DNA from: Larix kaempferi
Taxonomy: Eukaryota > Streptophyta > Pinopsida > Pinales > Pinaceae
DNA length: 64,000 nucleotides
Assembly (NCBI GenBank): GCA_027924585.1
Contig: BSBM01001444.1
Location: 62,001-126,000, forward strand
Direction: 5' to 3'
A program made the position numbers and the translations under genes. This document shows, in pieces, positions 10,880 to 23,347 of the stretch. The notes under the pieces are model-generated. The model worked only from the letters and a program-made list of their open reading frames with translations. It was not told the origin of the DNA and ran no database searches. Within the stretch, counting starts at the first letter, position 1, and the number at the start of each line of letters is the position of its first letter.

Positions 10880-11240
10880 TAGCTCAGGTGGTGAAGTGAG
10901 GGTTGTTATCCTTCCCACCTACGTTCAATCCTCGCTTGTGATATGCTTTACCTTCATGTGCCAGTGTGCCTCTGCTGCAAGGAACTGTATCATGTGGATG
11001 GAGCCAAGTGCAATCCCTGGTGAGGCCTAGCTTGGGTGGTGAAGTGATGGTTGTTATCCTCCCCACCCAAGTTCAATCCCCACTTGTGATATGCTTTGCC
11101 CTCATGTGCCAGTTTGCCTCCACTGCAGGGAGCTGTATCATGTGCATGGCCCAAGTGAAATCCCTGGTGACTTGGACAATAATTGATTCCACAAGTTGGC
11201 AGGTGAAACGCATGCCATTTAACTGATAGCATGTCAAATT
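10880..11240 (+). mobile_element. Head-to-tail dimer of a tRNA-derived SINE
   Basis: Two units of 148-bp period each show a polymerase III internal promoter: A box TAGCTCAGGTGG (10880-10891) with B box ACGTTCAATCCTC (10921-10933), and TAGCTTGGGTGG (11028-11039) with AAGTTCAATCCCC (about 11069-11081). The A-to-B spacing fits a tRNA head. The shared body contains ATGTGCCAGT and a CTGTATCATGTG block. An (AAT)n run precedes the first unit, and A-rich sequence with AATAATAATAAC follows the second at about 11236-11268. The anticodon arms do not look like a working tRNA. Confidence 0.65.
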
Positions 11241-11753
11241 AAAAAATAATGAGAATAATAATAACATTAACATCATGTTTCCTGTTCCAATTCCCATCTG
11301 CAGACAATTCTTCCTTGTTATAGTTCTCTTTTGGACTCTCAAGCATGATCTTCCTAGCCACCGTCTACTGATTTAAGTCATTACATACTTTCCATTGCAA
11401 GAGTGCCCTTATCTTCTCCAACTACTGATAACTCTATTCAGTTGAACTTACTATCAATATCTGGATGGAAAATGATTATCCCATACTTACTGTTCACTCC
11501 CCTTATTTCCCCCTTGTTTCTGACCTTTGTCTAGCTTGGCTGATACATAACCTATTCTTCCCGTATGAACTTTTATCATGCTTCATTTCGCCTTTCTTAC
11601 AACATGCACCAGTAATACAAAATTCGATCTTGGATTTTAAAAACCAAAATAAAAACAATAAAAGATCAAAGGAGCAGCAAATGATGAATATAGTAATAAC
11701 AAAGACATGAGAGAAAGAAAAAATATCATGGACATGTTATTAGTATAACTTAC
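11241..11753 (-). other. Start of first intron of the minus-strand gene
   Basis: This follows the GTAAGT donor at 11753-11748 of the exon ending at 11754. It holds no recognised coding sequence. No matching second exon was found at lower coordinates, so the intron is very long, or the gene is truncated, or the exon escaped my reading. Confidence 0.45.
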
Positions 11754-11906
11754 AAGACTGTCAACAGCTTCGGTGTTGGGGGTGGCAGCGGAGTAGATGG
11801 CTTCAAGATCATTGAGGAGGTAAACAAATGAGTCATTCCACCAGAGAGATTCATCTACATGTTTGGGACCGGCGGCTTCATCTATTGCTGCTGCCGCACT
11901 CGCCAT
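11754..11906 (-). CDS. First coding exon of a host gene, possibly NUP188-like
   Basis: The minus strand from ATG at 11906 encodes 51 residues starting MASAAAAIDEAAGPKHVDES and continuing LWWNDSFVYLLNDLEAIYSA. It ends after D-S-L at a GTAAGT splice donor, phase 0. The V-D-E-S-L-W-W-x2-F-x2-L-L-x-D-L-E pattern recalls, from memory, the N-terminus of plant NUP188-type nucleoporins (DUF3414), which are large scaffold proteins of the nuclear pore. That assignment is tentative. Codon use, the alanine-rich start and the clean donor set it apart from surrounding transposon frames. The rest of the gene should lie at lower coordinates, where I see only transposons and unassigned sequence. Confidence 0.55.
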
Positions 11907-12165
11907 GGATTTGAGTTGTTTTGATTAACGATGAATTCACGCGACCCTTCTTCTCGCCTTAAACCCTTTCAAGTCCCACAAAAACCCTAAGAAGCCTCCC
12001 TGTCTTTGGAATGGAGCAACAACAACAAAACGACCGTGCTGTGCTCAAAGCCCCTTCCCTTGTTCCCGCCTCTGCTACGCTCTTAATATTTCTGTAGTGT
12101 TGTCGCTCTTCATGATAGGAATATAATTCTGAACATAACTTACACATAGAACTCACAATGGGAAC
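11907..12165 (-). promoter_or_regulatory. 5' leader and promoter region of the exon at 11906
   Basis: This is GC-richer than its surroundings and free of transposon motifs. AAAAACCCTAAG near 11982-11993 is a telo-box (AAACCCTAA), common upstream of plant housekeeping and nuclear genes, and AAACCCTTT lies near 11961. No convincing TATA box was found at a fixed distance. The transcript start is not determined. Confidence 0.4.
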
Positions 12166-12559
12166 AACCTTATAAAATAATTAATACACAATAAGTATTA
12201 TACTAAATTATTAATGAATTATATTAAATTATGGAAATATATATTTAATTTCTAAATGAGAGTCACTAGGTGGCAATGTCCCCACAATTGCTATAACAAT
12301 AAAGTTACAGGAAAAAAACTAGTTTGTTTTATCTTGAATTAATTTTGGCTATCCCTTAAAGTTTAGAGCAAACCACTAATTTATTTTTGGTATAGACATC
12401 CTACCTAATATTCACATTGATGAATGAAAGCACATTGATTGTAAATGAATTAAAGTACATGATAATACAAAGCTGCAATTAAAGAAGCTAATTTTAATAA
12501 AAATTGCGATGCTAATATGGTCATAGTCTCAATAAAATTTTGAGCAACCAAATAAAATC

Positions 12560-12987
12560 CCCAGATGCGGGTGGAAGATTGGATCGAAGGCCACATGCGG
12601 AAGGTTACGTGGTGTGCAATGGTCAAGAGGAGGTGTCGGGCGTCAAGATAACAACCGATTGGTAATTTGACTAAGCCTACTTTCTGCGAAATAGTTAAAT
12701 CCCTTCCTCTTACTACTTTTCTTGGCAATATCCCATTGGATAAAGAAAAGGGTTAGATTGATTATTATACATTTGACAAGCTTTTGAAGAATGCAAAGGG
12801 TGTCATCCATTGTGGCCTAGCAAAAAACTTTTCTCCTATTAAAACTAGGAGTGCCAGAAAAGGCAAACAACTTGTTACAATTCCTAATAATGATAGGGAA
12901 TCAACTACATGTGATTTTGTAACTCCTTCAACTGACTCAAAAAGGGCACTTAGAGACATAAAAGCCCTAGCTAGGGTTAAAATATGA
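12560..12987 (+). pseudogene. LINE ORF1 remnant, first copy
   Basis: The stretch KPTFCEIVKSLP leads into TTFLGNIPLDKEKG and then TFDKLLKNAKGVIHCG, resembling the beginning of a plant L1 ORF1 (RNA-binding protein). It passes directly into a short basic tail with D-S-K-R-A-L-R-D-I-K-A-L and stops at 12985-12987. The RNA-binding domain and zinc knuckle that normally fill ORF1 are absent, so an internal deletion is likely. The stop overlaps the ORF2 start as ATGA (12984-12987), an arrangement kept in all three copies. The segment before 12698 is unique to the first copy. Confidence 0.5.
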
Positions 12988-15900
12988 TTATACTATCACT
13001 TAACATCAAAGCGATTGGGGGCCCTCATAAAAGATTAACCCTTAAAAGGATACTTGAGAGGAGAAGCCTGACTTGGTTTTTTTACAAGAGACAATAGCTC
13101 CAACGGAAAGATCTAGAACTTTTTTCCATAAACTTAAAGGGGACTGGGCAGTGGCTTCAACAAATGCGGAGGGTCATTCTGGGGGACTTCTATCAACTTG
13201 GAATAAAAAAAATACTAAATTTATCAGCGCACTGCTCTATAATGGGTATTCAGTTAACAGGTTGTTTATTGGGATTTGCAGGTGACTTAAACTTTATAAA
13301 TTGTTATGCTCCATATCTACTCTGGAAGGATTTCTGGAATTTTGCTAGAAACTCAGGTTTACTGCATCATCCAAATACTTTGTTAACGGGCGATCTTAAT
13401 TTATCCCTGTCTGCTGCTGAAATTTGGGGGGGCAAAGCTCGTATCGATCCACTTAGTAATTATTTTATAGACTTTTTCTCTAAATTGGGACTTGATGACA
13501 TTAAACCCAAACCCATTGCGCCTAACTGGAGTAATGGTAGGGGGGATAGTGATCGCATATCCAAGAGATTGGATCATTTTTTGGTGGGGGATTCTCTGGT
13601 GGGTGCGGCTCACAGGTATAGATCATGGATAGATTATTCATTCATCTCAGACCATAAGTCAATCTTTTTAGAAATGGATTTTGAGGTTAAGAGGAACCCA
13701 TACCCTTTTAAGTTTAACCATACATGGTTTCAGATTCCAGACTTCAAAGAGTTGGCGAAAAAATATTGGTTGAAATTTAGAAATACTTCAAATGATCCTT
13801 CATCTTATTACGTACTTAAGAAACTAAATCACCTAAAAACAATTGTTTTGAAGTGGGAAAGGATCTGGAAGCAAAGTTTACATAGTGATATGAGATTAAT
13901 AGAGATGAAACTCGCTGACTTCCATACACAATTTCAAGGTCACCCATTATCTGATCGACAAAATATAGTTCTACGGGAGCTGGAACAACAAAAACTTCAC
14001 TTGCTGAGTATGGATGAAGAGTCATGGCGGCTCAAAAGCCATACACTTTGGATATCTTTGGGTGATAAAAATAACAAATATTTTCACAAATTCGCAGAAA
14101 GTAGAAGAATACAAAACATTATCTCGTCATTAAGGGATGGTGTTGGGGCCCCGATTAATGCTCAATCGGATCTCCAAGCTGAAGTTGTTAGACATTTTCA
14201 GTATTATTACAAAGATCTGTTGGCCCAGGGGATTTCTGAGCAGATCAAGGTTATTAGAGAATGTCCCCACTTTTTCTCAGTTGTGGAGGGGGAAGCTATC
14301 TTCAATCCAATTACCTTATTGGAACTTCATAGAGTATTACAGGGATTTCCTAAAGCAAAGAGTCCAGGTCTAGATGGTTGGACCGTGGAGCTCTTCTTGG
14401 AATATTTTGAGATAATGGGTGTTGATTTACTTGTTATGGTGGAGGATACAAGATTAACTCGTAAGGTTCATGTGGATTTAAACTCAACTTTCATTACACT
14501 GATTCCAAAATCATCCAATCCAGAATCATTTGAGGAATTTAGGATTGTATCATTGTGCAATCTTGCATACAAAATAATTGCAAATATTATAACCATCTGA
14601 TTAGAGCATGCCTTATCTAAAAATACATCAATGGAACAATCTGCGTTCCTTGATAACAGGAAGATACATGATGCAGTTGGCGTTGCCCAAGAAACCTTCC
14701 ACATTATAAAAAATCGTAATCCGCAGGCCTTGATTCTCCAATTGGACCTTTCTTGGGCTTCTGACAAAGTGAACTAGGATTTTCTTCGGCTTGCATTAAT
14801 CCAAATCGGCATTCCATGGAAAGCAATGAAGTCGATTATGGCATGTGTTACATCAGTTAACTATTCCATATTTATAAACGGGAGCCCCAAAGCAAAGTCC
14901 AATGATCTAATTACTGCTATCAAAGTTTCTCTTGCATTGATTGTCAAGCATCAACTATTTGTCGACGATGTATTGATGTTTGGGGCAGCCAAGAAATCAG
15001 AATGCGTTTGTATTAAAAATTTACTGGTATTATTCTGCAAAACAACCGGTATGGTCATAAACAACAGGAAATCCATGTTCTTGAAACACAATTTGGAGCA
15101 GGCTTTTATGGAGGAAATTTTAAACATTCTTCCATATGATACATAAGACTTGAATATAGGTATTATGTATTTGTTTTTTTTTTATAAAACCCAATGCTTA
15201 TTTGGTCAATGACTGGTTATGGCTCCTTAAGAGATTCGATAGAAGAATACATCATTAGTGTTGGAGGTGGTTATCCTATGGTGGGCGGATCAATTTGGTG
15301 AAATCGATTTTGCAGAATTTGAGTGTTTACAGGTGTTCTATGTATAAGATTCTGAAATCAATCCAGTCTGGAATTAGATGACGAATCCATAATTTCATCT
15401 TGTCAGGTAAGGAAAAACATAAGATGCACTTTGTGGATTGGCGAAAGATCACCCGTCCATATAAATATGGGGGCTGGTCCCTAAAAAATATGTATGATTT
15501 TTCGACTGCCCTACTTTCTAAGATTCTTTGGAGGGCATTAATGGTAGATGGATTTTGGGGTTCCATTATAAAGGACAAATACATTAGAGGTTAATCCACT
15601 TCGCTTTGGCTGGGATAGGTTCATAAAATTTCAAAAGGTATATCAAATATGTGGGTAGCTCTATTATCTGCGCTTCTAGTGTTGGAAAACTAGATTTCCT
15701 GGCATCCCGGGGATGGTAAACTCATATAGGTGGGAGAGGAATTGATCATTTGTGGCCCTAGATCCTACAGGTTATCAACTGATATATTATATATGCTTCG
15801 AAACAAGGGTATATTTACACTTCGGCATGCACTTTCAACCATTTCCTCCAATAGACCCTTTGGAAACTGGATTACAGCTGCTCAAATTGGTCTTAGTGGC

Positions 15901-16317
15901 GGTATGATTAAGAAAATGGGAGGCATACATTTTGGATCTTTAACGGGGTAATATTAAGTTATCAGCCGATCCGGGAAGTATTATGTGGTCATGGAACACT
16001 CATAATGGAGTGTTATCTACAAAATAGGCTTATGAGGTAATGACTTTATCATACCCTTCGGATAAGGTTTGGTGGCATTCGGCCTATTGGAAGTGGAATC
16101 TTCCTTCGAAGTAAAGATTTTTGTCTAGTTGGATTTGGATAACAAGCTCCTTACCTGGGAGAATCTCCAAAGGAGGGGTTTTATTGGGTCCAACATATGT
16201 TCTCTTTGTTATCTAGAGGCGGAGACCATTTTACACCTCTTTGTTGTGTGCCCATACATTGCTCAGGTTTGGTTGGCAATTAAGAACATTTTTACTCGTA
16301 TAACTGCTTGGACATGA
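12984..16317 (+). pseudogene. LINE ORF2, copy 1 (endonuclease, RT, zinc-binding)
   Basis: The start MIILSLNIKAIGG matches plant L1 endonucleases. FLQET (about 13083), GDLNLS (13390) and SDHKSIFLEMDF (about 13650) are endonuclease motifs. KAKSPGLDGWTVEL (about 14352) and the RT active-site block F-V-D-D (14958-14969) follow. A zinc-binding region with C-S-L-C and H-L-F-V-V-C-P ends near 16317. Lesions include a frameshift after L-E-R-R near 13055, another near 13280, a TGA at 14598 just after a K-I-I-A/T-N-I-I-T-I block, and several later TAG codons. RNase H is missing because the next copy begins at 16521. ORF2 would nick target DNA and reverse-transcribe LINE RNA. Confidence 0.8.
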
Positions 16318-16520
16318 AACTCTCTTCAGGTTTGCTTGTTAAGTTGGTTTTCTCAAAAACATGATGTGGGAGAGTTGGCATGTTTTATCCTCTGGGAGAC
16401 TTGGATTTTTTATAATCATGGGATTTTTTAAAATAAACATTTTCACCCCTCATTGTGTGCAGGGAAGGCACTTTCAGGTTTCAAATAATTCACAGGATTT
16501 TCTTTCGTCCATCCTCCATC

Positions 16521-19500
16521 AATCCCTTCGTCTTACTACTTTTCTTCGCAATATCCCATTGGATAAAGAAAAGGGTTTGATTGATTCTGATACATTTGAC
16601 AAGCTTTTGAAGAATGCAAAGGGTGTCATCCATTGTGGCCTAGCTAAAAACTTTTCTCCTATTAAAACTGGTAGTGCCAGAAAAGGCAAACAACTTGTTA
16701 CAATTCTTGATAACGATAGGGAATCAACTACATGCTATTCTGCAACTCCTTCAACTGACTCAAAAAGGGCACTTAGAGACATAAAAGCCCTGGCTAGGGT
16801 TAAAATATGATTATACTATCACTTAACATCAAAGGGATTGGGGGCCCTCATAAAAGATTAACCATTAAAAGGATACTTGAGAGGAGAAGCCTGACTTGGT
16901 TTTTTTACAAGAGACAATGGCTCCAACGGAAAGATCTAGGAATTTTTTCCATAAACTTAAAGGGGACTGGGTAGTGGATTCAACTAACACGGAGGGTCAG
17001 TCTGTGGGATTTCTATCAGCTTGGAATCCAAAAAATACTAAATTTATCGCCGCACTGCTCTATACCGGGTATTCAGTTAACGGGTTGTTTATTGGGATTT
17101 GCAGGTGACTTAAACTTTATAAATTATTATGCTCCATATCTACTCCGAAAGGATTTCTGGGATTTTGCTGGAAACTCAGGTTTACTACATCATCCAAATA
17201 CTTTGTTAGTGGGCGATCTTGATTTATCTCTGTCAGCTGCTGAAATTTGGGGGGTCCAAAGCTCGTATCGATCCACTTAGTAATTATTTTATAGACTTTT
17301 TTCTCTAAATTGGGACTTGATGACATTGAACCCAAACCCACTGCACCTAAATGGAGTAATGGTAGGGTGGATAGTGATCGAATATCCAAGAGATTGAATC
17401 ATTTTTTGGTGGCGGACTCTCTGGTGGGTGCGGCTCACAAGTATAGATCATGGATAGATTATTCATTCATCTCATACCGTAAGCCAATATTTTTAGAAAT
17501 GGATTTTGAGGTTAAGAGGAACCCATACCCTTTTAAGTTTAACCATACATGGTTTCAGATTCCAGACTTCAAAGAGTTGGCGAAAAAATATTGGTCGGAA
17601 TTTAGAAATACTTCAAATGATCCTCCTTCTTATTACTTAGTTAAAAAACTAAATCACCTAAAAACAACTGTTTTGAAGTGCGAAAGGATCTGGAAGCAAA
17701 GTTTACATAATGATATGAGATTAATCGATATGAAACTCGCTGAATTCCATACACAATTTCAAGGTCGCCCATTATCTGATCGGCAAAATATAGTTCTACA
17801 GGAGATGGAACAACAAAAACTTCACTTGCTGAGTATGGATGAAGAGTCATGGCGGCTCAAAAGCCGTACACTTTGGATATCTTTGGGTGATAAAAATAAC
17901 AAATATTTTCACAAATTCGCAGAAAGTAGAAGAATACAAAACATTATCTGGTCATTAAGGGATGGTGTTGGGGCCCCGATTAGTACTCAATCGGATCTCC
18001 TAGCGAAAGTTATTAGACATTTTCAGTATTATTACAAAGATCTGTTGGCCCAGGGGATTTCTGAGCAAATCAAGGTTATTAGAGAATGCCCCCACTTTTT
18101 CTCGGTTGTGGAGTGGGAAGCTATCTTCAATCCAGTTACCTTATTGGAACTTCAGAGAGTATTACAGGGATTTGCTAAAGCAAAGAGTCCAGATCCAGAT
18201 GGTTGGACCGTGGAGCTCTTCTTGGAATATTTTGAGATAATGGGTGTTGATTTACTTGCTATGGTAGAGGATAGAAGATTAATCGGTAAGATTCATGTGG
18301 CTTTAAACTCATCTTTCATTACACTGATTCCAAAATCATCCAATTCGGAATCATTTGAGGAATTTAGGATTGTATCATTGTGCAATCTTGCATACAAAAT
18401 AATTGCAAAGATTATAACCATCTGATTAAAGCATGTCTTATCTAAAAATACATCAATGGAACAATTTGCATTCCTTGATAACAGGCAGATACATGATGCA
18501 GTTGGCGTTGCCCAAGAAACCTTCCACAGTATAAAAAATCGTAATCCGTAGGCCTTGATTCTCCAGTTGGACCTTTCTTGGGCTTCTGACAACGTGAACT
18601 GGGATTTTCTTCGGCTTGCATTAATCCAAATCGACATTCCATGGAAAGCAATGAAGTGGACTATGGAATGTGTTACATCAGTTAACTATTCCATATTGAT
18701 AAACGGGAGCGCCAAAGCAAAGTCCAATGATCTAATTACTGCTATCAAAGTTTCTCTTGCATCGACTGTCACGCATCAACTATTTGTCGACGATGTGTTG
18801 ATGTTTGGTGCAGCCAAGAAATCATATTGGGTTTGTATTAAAAATTTACTGGTATTATTCTGCAAAACAACAGGTATGGTCATAAACAACAGGAAATCCC
18901 TGTTCTCGAAACACAATTTGGAGCAGGCTTTTATGGAGGAGATTTTAAACATTCTTCCATATGATACACAAGACTTGAATAAGGGTACTATGTATTTGGT
19001 TTTTTTTTATAAAACCCAATGCTTATTTGGTCAATGATTGGTTATGGCTCCTTAAGAGACTCGATAGAAGAATACATCATTACTGTTGGAGGTGGTTATC
19101 CTATGGTGGGCGGATTACTTTGGTGAAATCGATTTTGCAGAATTTGAGTGTTTACAGGTGTTCTATGTGTAAGATTCTGAAATCAATCCAGTTTGGAATT
19201 AGACGACGAATCCATAATTTCATCTTGTTAGGTAAGGAAAAACATAAGACGCACTTTGTGGATTGGTGGAAGATCACCCGTCCATATAAATATGGGGGCT
19301 AGTCCCTAAAAAATATATACGATTTTTCCACTGCCCTAGTTTCTAAGATTATTTGGAGGGCATTAATGGTAGATGGATTTTGGGGTTCCATTATAAAGGA
19401 CAAATACATTATAGGTAAATCCACTTCGCTTTGGATGGGATCGGTTCATAAAATTTCAAAAGGTATATCAAATATGTGGGCAGGTCTATTATCTACGCTT

Positions 19501-20385
19501 CTAGTGTTGGAAAACTAGATTTCCTGGCATCTCGTGGATGGTAAACTCATATAGTTGGGAGAGGAACTGATCATTTGCGACCCTATATCCTACAGGTTAT
19601 CATCTGATATATTATATATGCTTCGAAACAAGGGTATATTTACACTTCAGCATGCACTTTCAGCCATTCCCTCCAATAGACCCTTTGGCAACTCGATTAC
19701 AGCTGCTCAAATTAGTCTTAGTGGCGGTATGATTAAGGAATGGGAGGCCTAAATTTTGGATCTTTACCGGGGTAATATTCAGTTATCAGACGATCCGGGT
19801 AGTATTGTGTGGTCATGGAACACTCATAATGGAGTATTATCTACAAAATAGGCTTATGAGGTAATGAATTTATCATACCCTTCGGATAAGGTTTGGTGGC
19901 ATTCGGCCTGTTGGAAGTGGAATCTTCCTTTTAAGATAAAGATTTTTGTCTGGTTGGATTTTGATAACAAGCTCCTTACCTGGGAGAATCTCCAAAGGAA
20001 GCATTTTATTGGGTCCAACATCTGTTCTCTTTATTATCTGGAGGCGGAGACCGTTTTACACCTCTTTGTTCTGTGCCCATACATTGCTCAGGTTTGGTTG
20101 GCAGTTAAGAACATTTTTACTCGTATAACTGCTTGGACATGAAACTCTCTTCAGGTTTGCTTGTTAAGTTGGTTTTCTAAAAAACATGATGTGGGAGAGT
20201 CGGCATGTTTTATCCTCTGGGAGACTTGGAAGTCTCATAATCATGGGATTTTTTAAAATAAACATTTTCACCCCTCATTGTGTGCAGGGAAGGTACTTGT
20301 AGGTTTCAAATAACTCATTGTGTGCATGGAAGGTACTTGCAGGTTTCAAATAATTCACAGGATTTTCTTTCTTCCATCCTCCTTC
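16521..20385 (+). pseudogene. LINE segment copy 2 (ORF1 tail and ORF2)
   Basis: A full repeat of the 3.8-kb segment. The ORF1 tail stops at 16808-16810, overlapping an ORF2 ATG at 16807. The endonuclease is damaged: the S-D-H block is S-Y-R (near 17475), and an extra base lies near 17250-17310. The RT block F-V-D-D is at 18783-18794, and the zinc-binding part ends at 20142. The TGA at 18423 and both early frameshifts match copy 1. A 42-bp tandem duplication at about 20275-20360 (GTGTGCAGGGAAGGTACTTG and GTGTGCATGGAAGGTACTTG) accounts for its extra length compared with copy 1. Confidence 0.8.
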
Positions 20386-23347
20386 AATCCCTTCCTCTTA
20401 CTACTTTTCTTGGCAATATCCCATTGGATAAAGAAAAGGGTTCAATTGATTCTGATACATTTGACAAGCTTTTGAAGAATGCAAAGGGTGTCATCCATTG
20501 TGGCCTAGCAGAAAACGTTTCTCCTATTAAAACTAGGAGTGCCAGAAAAGGCAAACAACTTGTTACAATTCTTGATAACGATAGGGAATCAACTACATGT
20601 GATTCTGTAACTCCTTCAACTGACTCAAAAAGGGCACTTAGAGACATAAAAGCCCTAGTTAGGGTTCAAATATGATTATACTATCACTTAACATCAGAGG
20701 GATTGGGGGCCCTCAGAAAAGATTAACCCTTAAAAGGATACTTGAGAGGAGAAGCCTGACTTGGTTTTTTTACAAGAGACAATGGCTCCAACGGAAAGAT
20801 CTAGGGCTTTTTCCCATAAACTTAAAGGGGACTGGGTAGTGGCTTCGACTAACGGGGAGGGTCAGTCTGTGGGACTTCTATTAGCTTGGAATCCAACAAA
20901 TACTAAATTTATGGACGCACTGCTCTATACTCGGTATTCAGTTAACATGTTGTTTATTGGGATTTGCAGGTGACTTAAGCTTTATAAATTGTTATGCTCC
21001 ATATCTACTCCGAAAGGATTTCTGGGATTTTGGAAGAAACTTAGGTTTACTACATCATCGAAATACTTTTTTTGTGGGCGATCTTAACTTATCGCTCTCT
21101 ACTGCTGACTTCCATACACAATTTCAAGGTCGCCCATTATCTGATCGGCAAAATATAGTTCTATAGGAGCTGGACAACAAAAACTTCACTTGCTGAGTAT
21201 GGATGAAGAGTCATGGCGTCTCAAAAGCCGTACACTTTGGATATCTTTGGGTGATAAAAATAACAAATATTTTCACAAATTCGCAAAAAGTAGAAGAATA
21301 CAAAACATTATTTGGTCATTAAGGGATGGTGTTGGGGCCCCGATTAGTACTCAATTGGATATCCAAGCTTAAGTTGTTAGACATTTTCAGTATTATTACA
21401 AAGATCTGTTGGCCCAGGGGATTTCTGAGTAGATCAAGGTTATTAGATAATGTCCCCACTTTTTCTCGGTTGTGGAGGGGGAAGCTATCTTCAATCCAGT
21501 TACCTTATTGGAACTTCAGAGAGCATTATAGGGATTTGCTAAAGCAAAGAGTCCAGGTCCAGATGGTTGGACCGTGGAGCTCTTCTTGGAATATTTTGAG
21601 ATAATGGGTGTTGATTTACTTGCTATGGTGGAGGATACAAGATTAACTCGTAAGGTTCATGTGGATTTAAACTCAAATTTCATTACACTGATTCCAAAAT
21701 CATCCAATCCGGATTCATTTGAGGAATTTAGTATTGTATCATTGTGCAATCTTGCATACAAAATAATTGCAAAGATTATAACCATCTGATTAAAGCATGT
21801 CGTATCTAAAAATATATCAATGGAACAATTTGCGTTCCTTGATAACAGGCAGATACATGATGCATTTGGCGTTTCCCAAGAAACCTTCCACAGTATAAAT
21901 AATCGTAATCCGTAGGCCTTGATTCTCCAATTGGACCTTTCTTGGGCTTCTGACAAAGTGAACTGGGATTTTCTTGGGCTTGCATTAATCCAAATCTGCA
22001 TTCCATGGAAAGCAATGAAGTGGACTATGGCATGTGTTACATCAATTAACTATTCCATATTGATAAACGGGAGCCCCAAAGCAAAGTCCAATGATCTAAT
22101 TACTGCTATCAAAGTTTCTCTTGCGTCGACTGTCACGCATCAACTATTTGCCGACGATGTGTTGATGTTTGGGGCAGCCAAGAAATCAGATTGGTTTTGT
22201 ATTAAAGATTTACTGGTCTGTTCTTGAAACACAATTTGGAGCAGGCTTTTATGGAGGAGATTTTAAACATTCTTCCATATGATACACAAGACTTGAATAA
22301 GGGTAGTATGTATTTGGTTTTTTTTATAAAACCCAATGCTTATTTGGTCAATGACTGGTTATGGCTCCTTAAGAGATTCGATAGAAGAATACATCATTAG
22401 TGTTGGAGGTGGTTATTCGATGTGTAAGATTCTGAAATCAATCCAGTTTGGAATTAGACAACGAATCCATAATTTCATCTTGTCAGGTAAGGAAAAACAT
22501 AAGATGCATTTTGTGGATTGGCGAAAGATCACCAGTCCATATAAATATGTGGGCTGGTCCCTAAAAAATATATACGATTTTTCGAATGCTCTAGTTTCTA
22601 AGTGTCTTTGGTAGATTGATTTTGGGGTTTCATTATAAAGGACAAATACATTAGAGGTGAATCCACTTCGCTTTGGCTGGGGTCGGTTCAAAAAATTTCA
22701 AAAGGTATATGAAATATGTGGGCAGGTCTATTATCTGCGCTTCTAGTGTTGGAAAACTAGATTTCCTGGCATCCTGGGGGTGGTAAACTCATATAGTTTG
22801 GAGAGGAACTGATCATTTGCGGCCCTAGATCCTACAGGTTATCAGCTGATATATTATATATGCTTCAAAACAAGCGTATATTTGCTCTTTGGCATGCACT
22901 TTCAACCATTCCCTCCAATAGACCCTTTGGCAACTAGATTACAGCTGCTCAAATTGGTCTTAGTGGCGGTATGATTAAGGAATGGGAGGCCTACATTTTG
23001 GATCTTTACCGGGGTAATATTCAATTATCAGACGATCTGGGTAGTATTATGTGGTCATGGAACACTCATAATGGAGTATTATCTAAAAAATAGGTTTATG
23101 AGGTAATGACTTTATCATACTCTTCGGATAAGGTTTGGTGGCATTCGGCCTGTTGGAAGTGGAATCTTCATTTGAAGATAAAGATTTTTGTCTGGTTGGA
23201 TTTGGATAACAAGCTCCTTACCTGGGAGAATCTCCAAAGGCGGGGTTTTATTGGGTGCAACATCTGTTCTCTTTGTTATCTGGAGGTGGAGACCGTTTTA
23301 GACCTCTTTGTTGTGTGCCCATACATTGCTCAGGTTTGATTGGCAAT
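20386..23347 (+). pseudogene. LINE segment copy 3, left part
   Basis: The same segment with extra deletions. About 500 bp of endonuclease is lost at a GCTGA microhomology (join near 21104), about 55 bp after the RT at 22215, about 63 bp near 22414 and about 15 bp near 22612. The RT active-site block is F-A-D-D (22147-22158), the usual LINE form, whereas copies 1 and 2 have F-V-D-D. The shared TGA is at 21787. The zinc-binding part is cut at 23347 by the gypsy insertion and resumes at 27757. Confidence 0.8.

Noticed and set aside
10880-11090. Functional tRNA gene
   Set aside because: A and B boxes are present, but the acceptor and anticodon stems do not pair; tandem body sequence fits a SINE.
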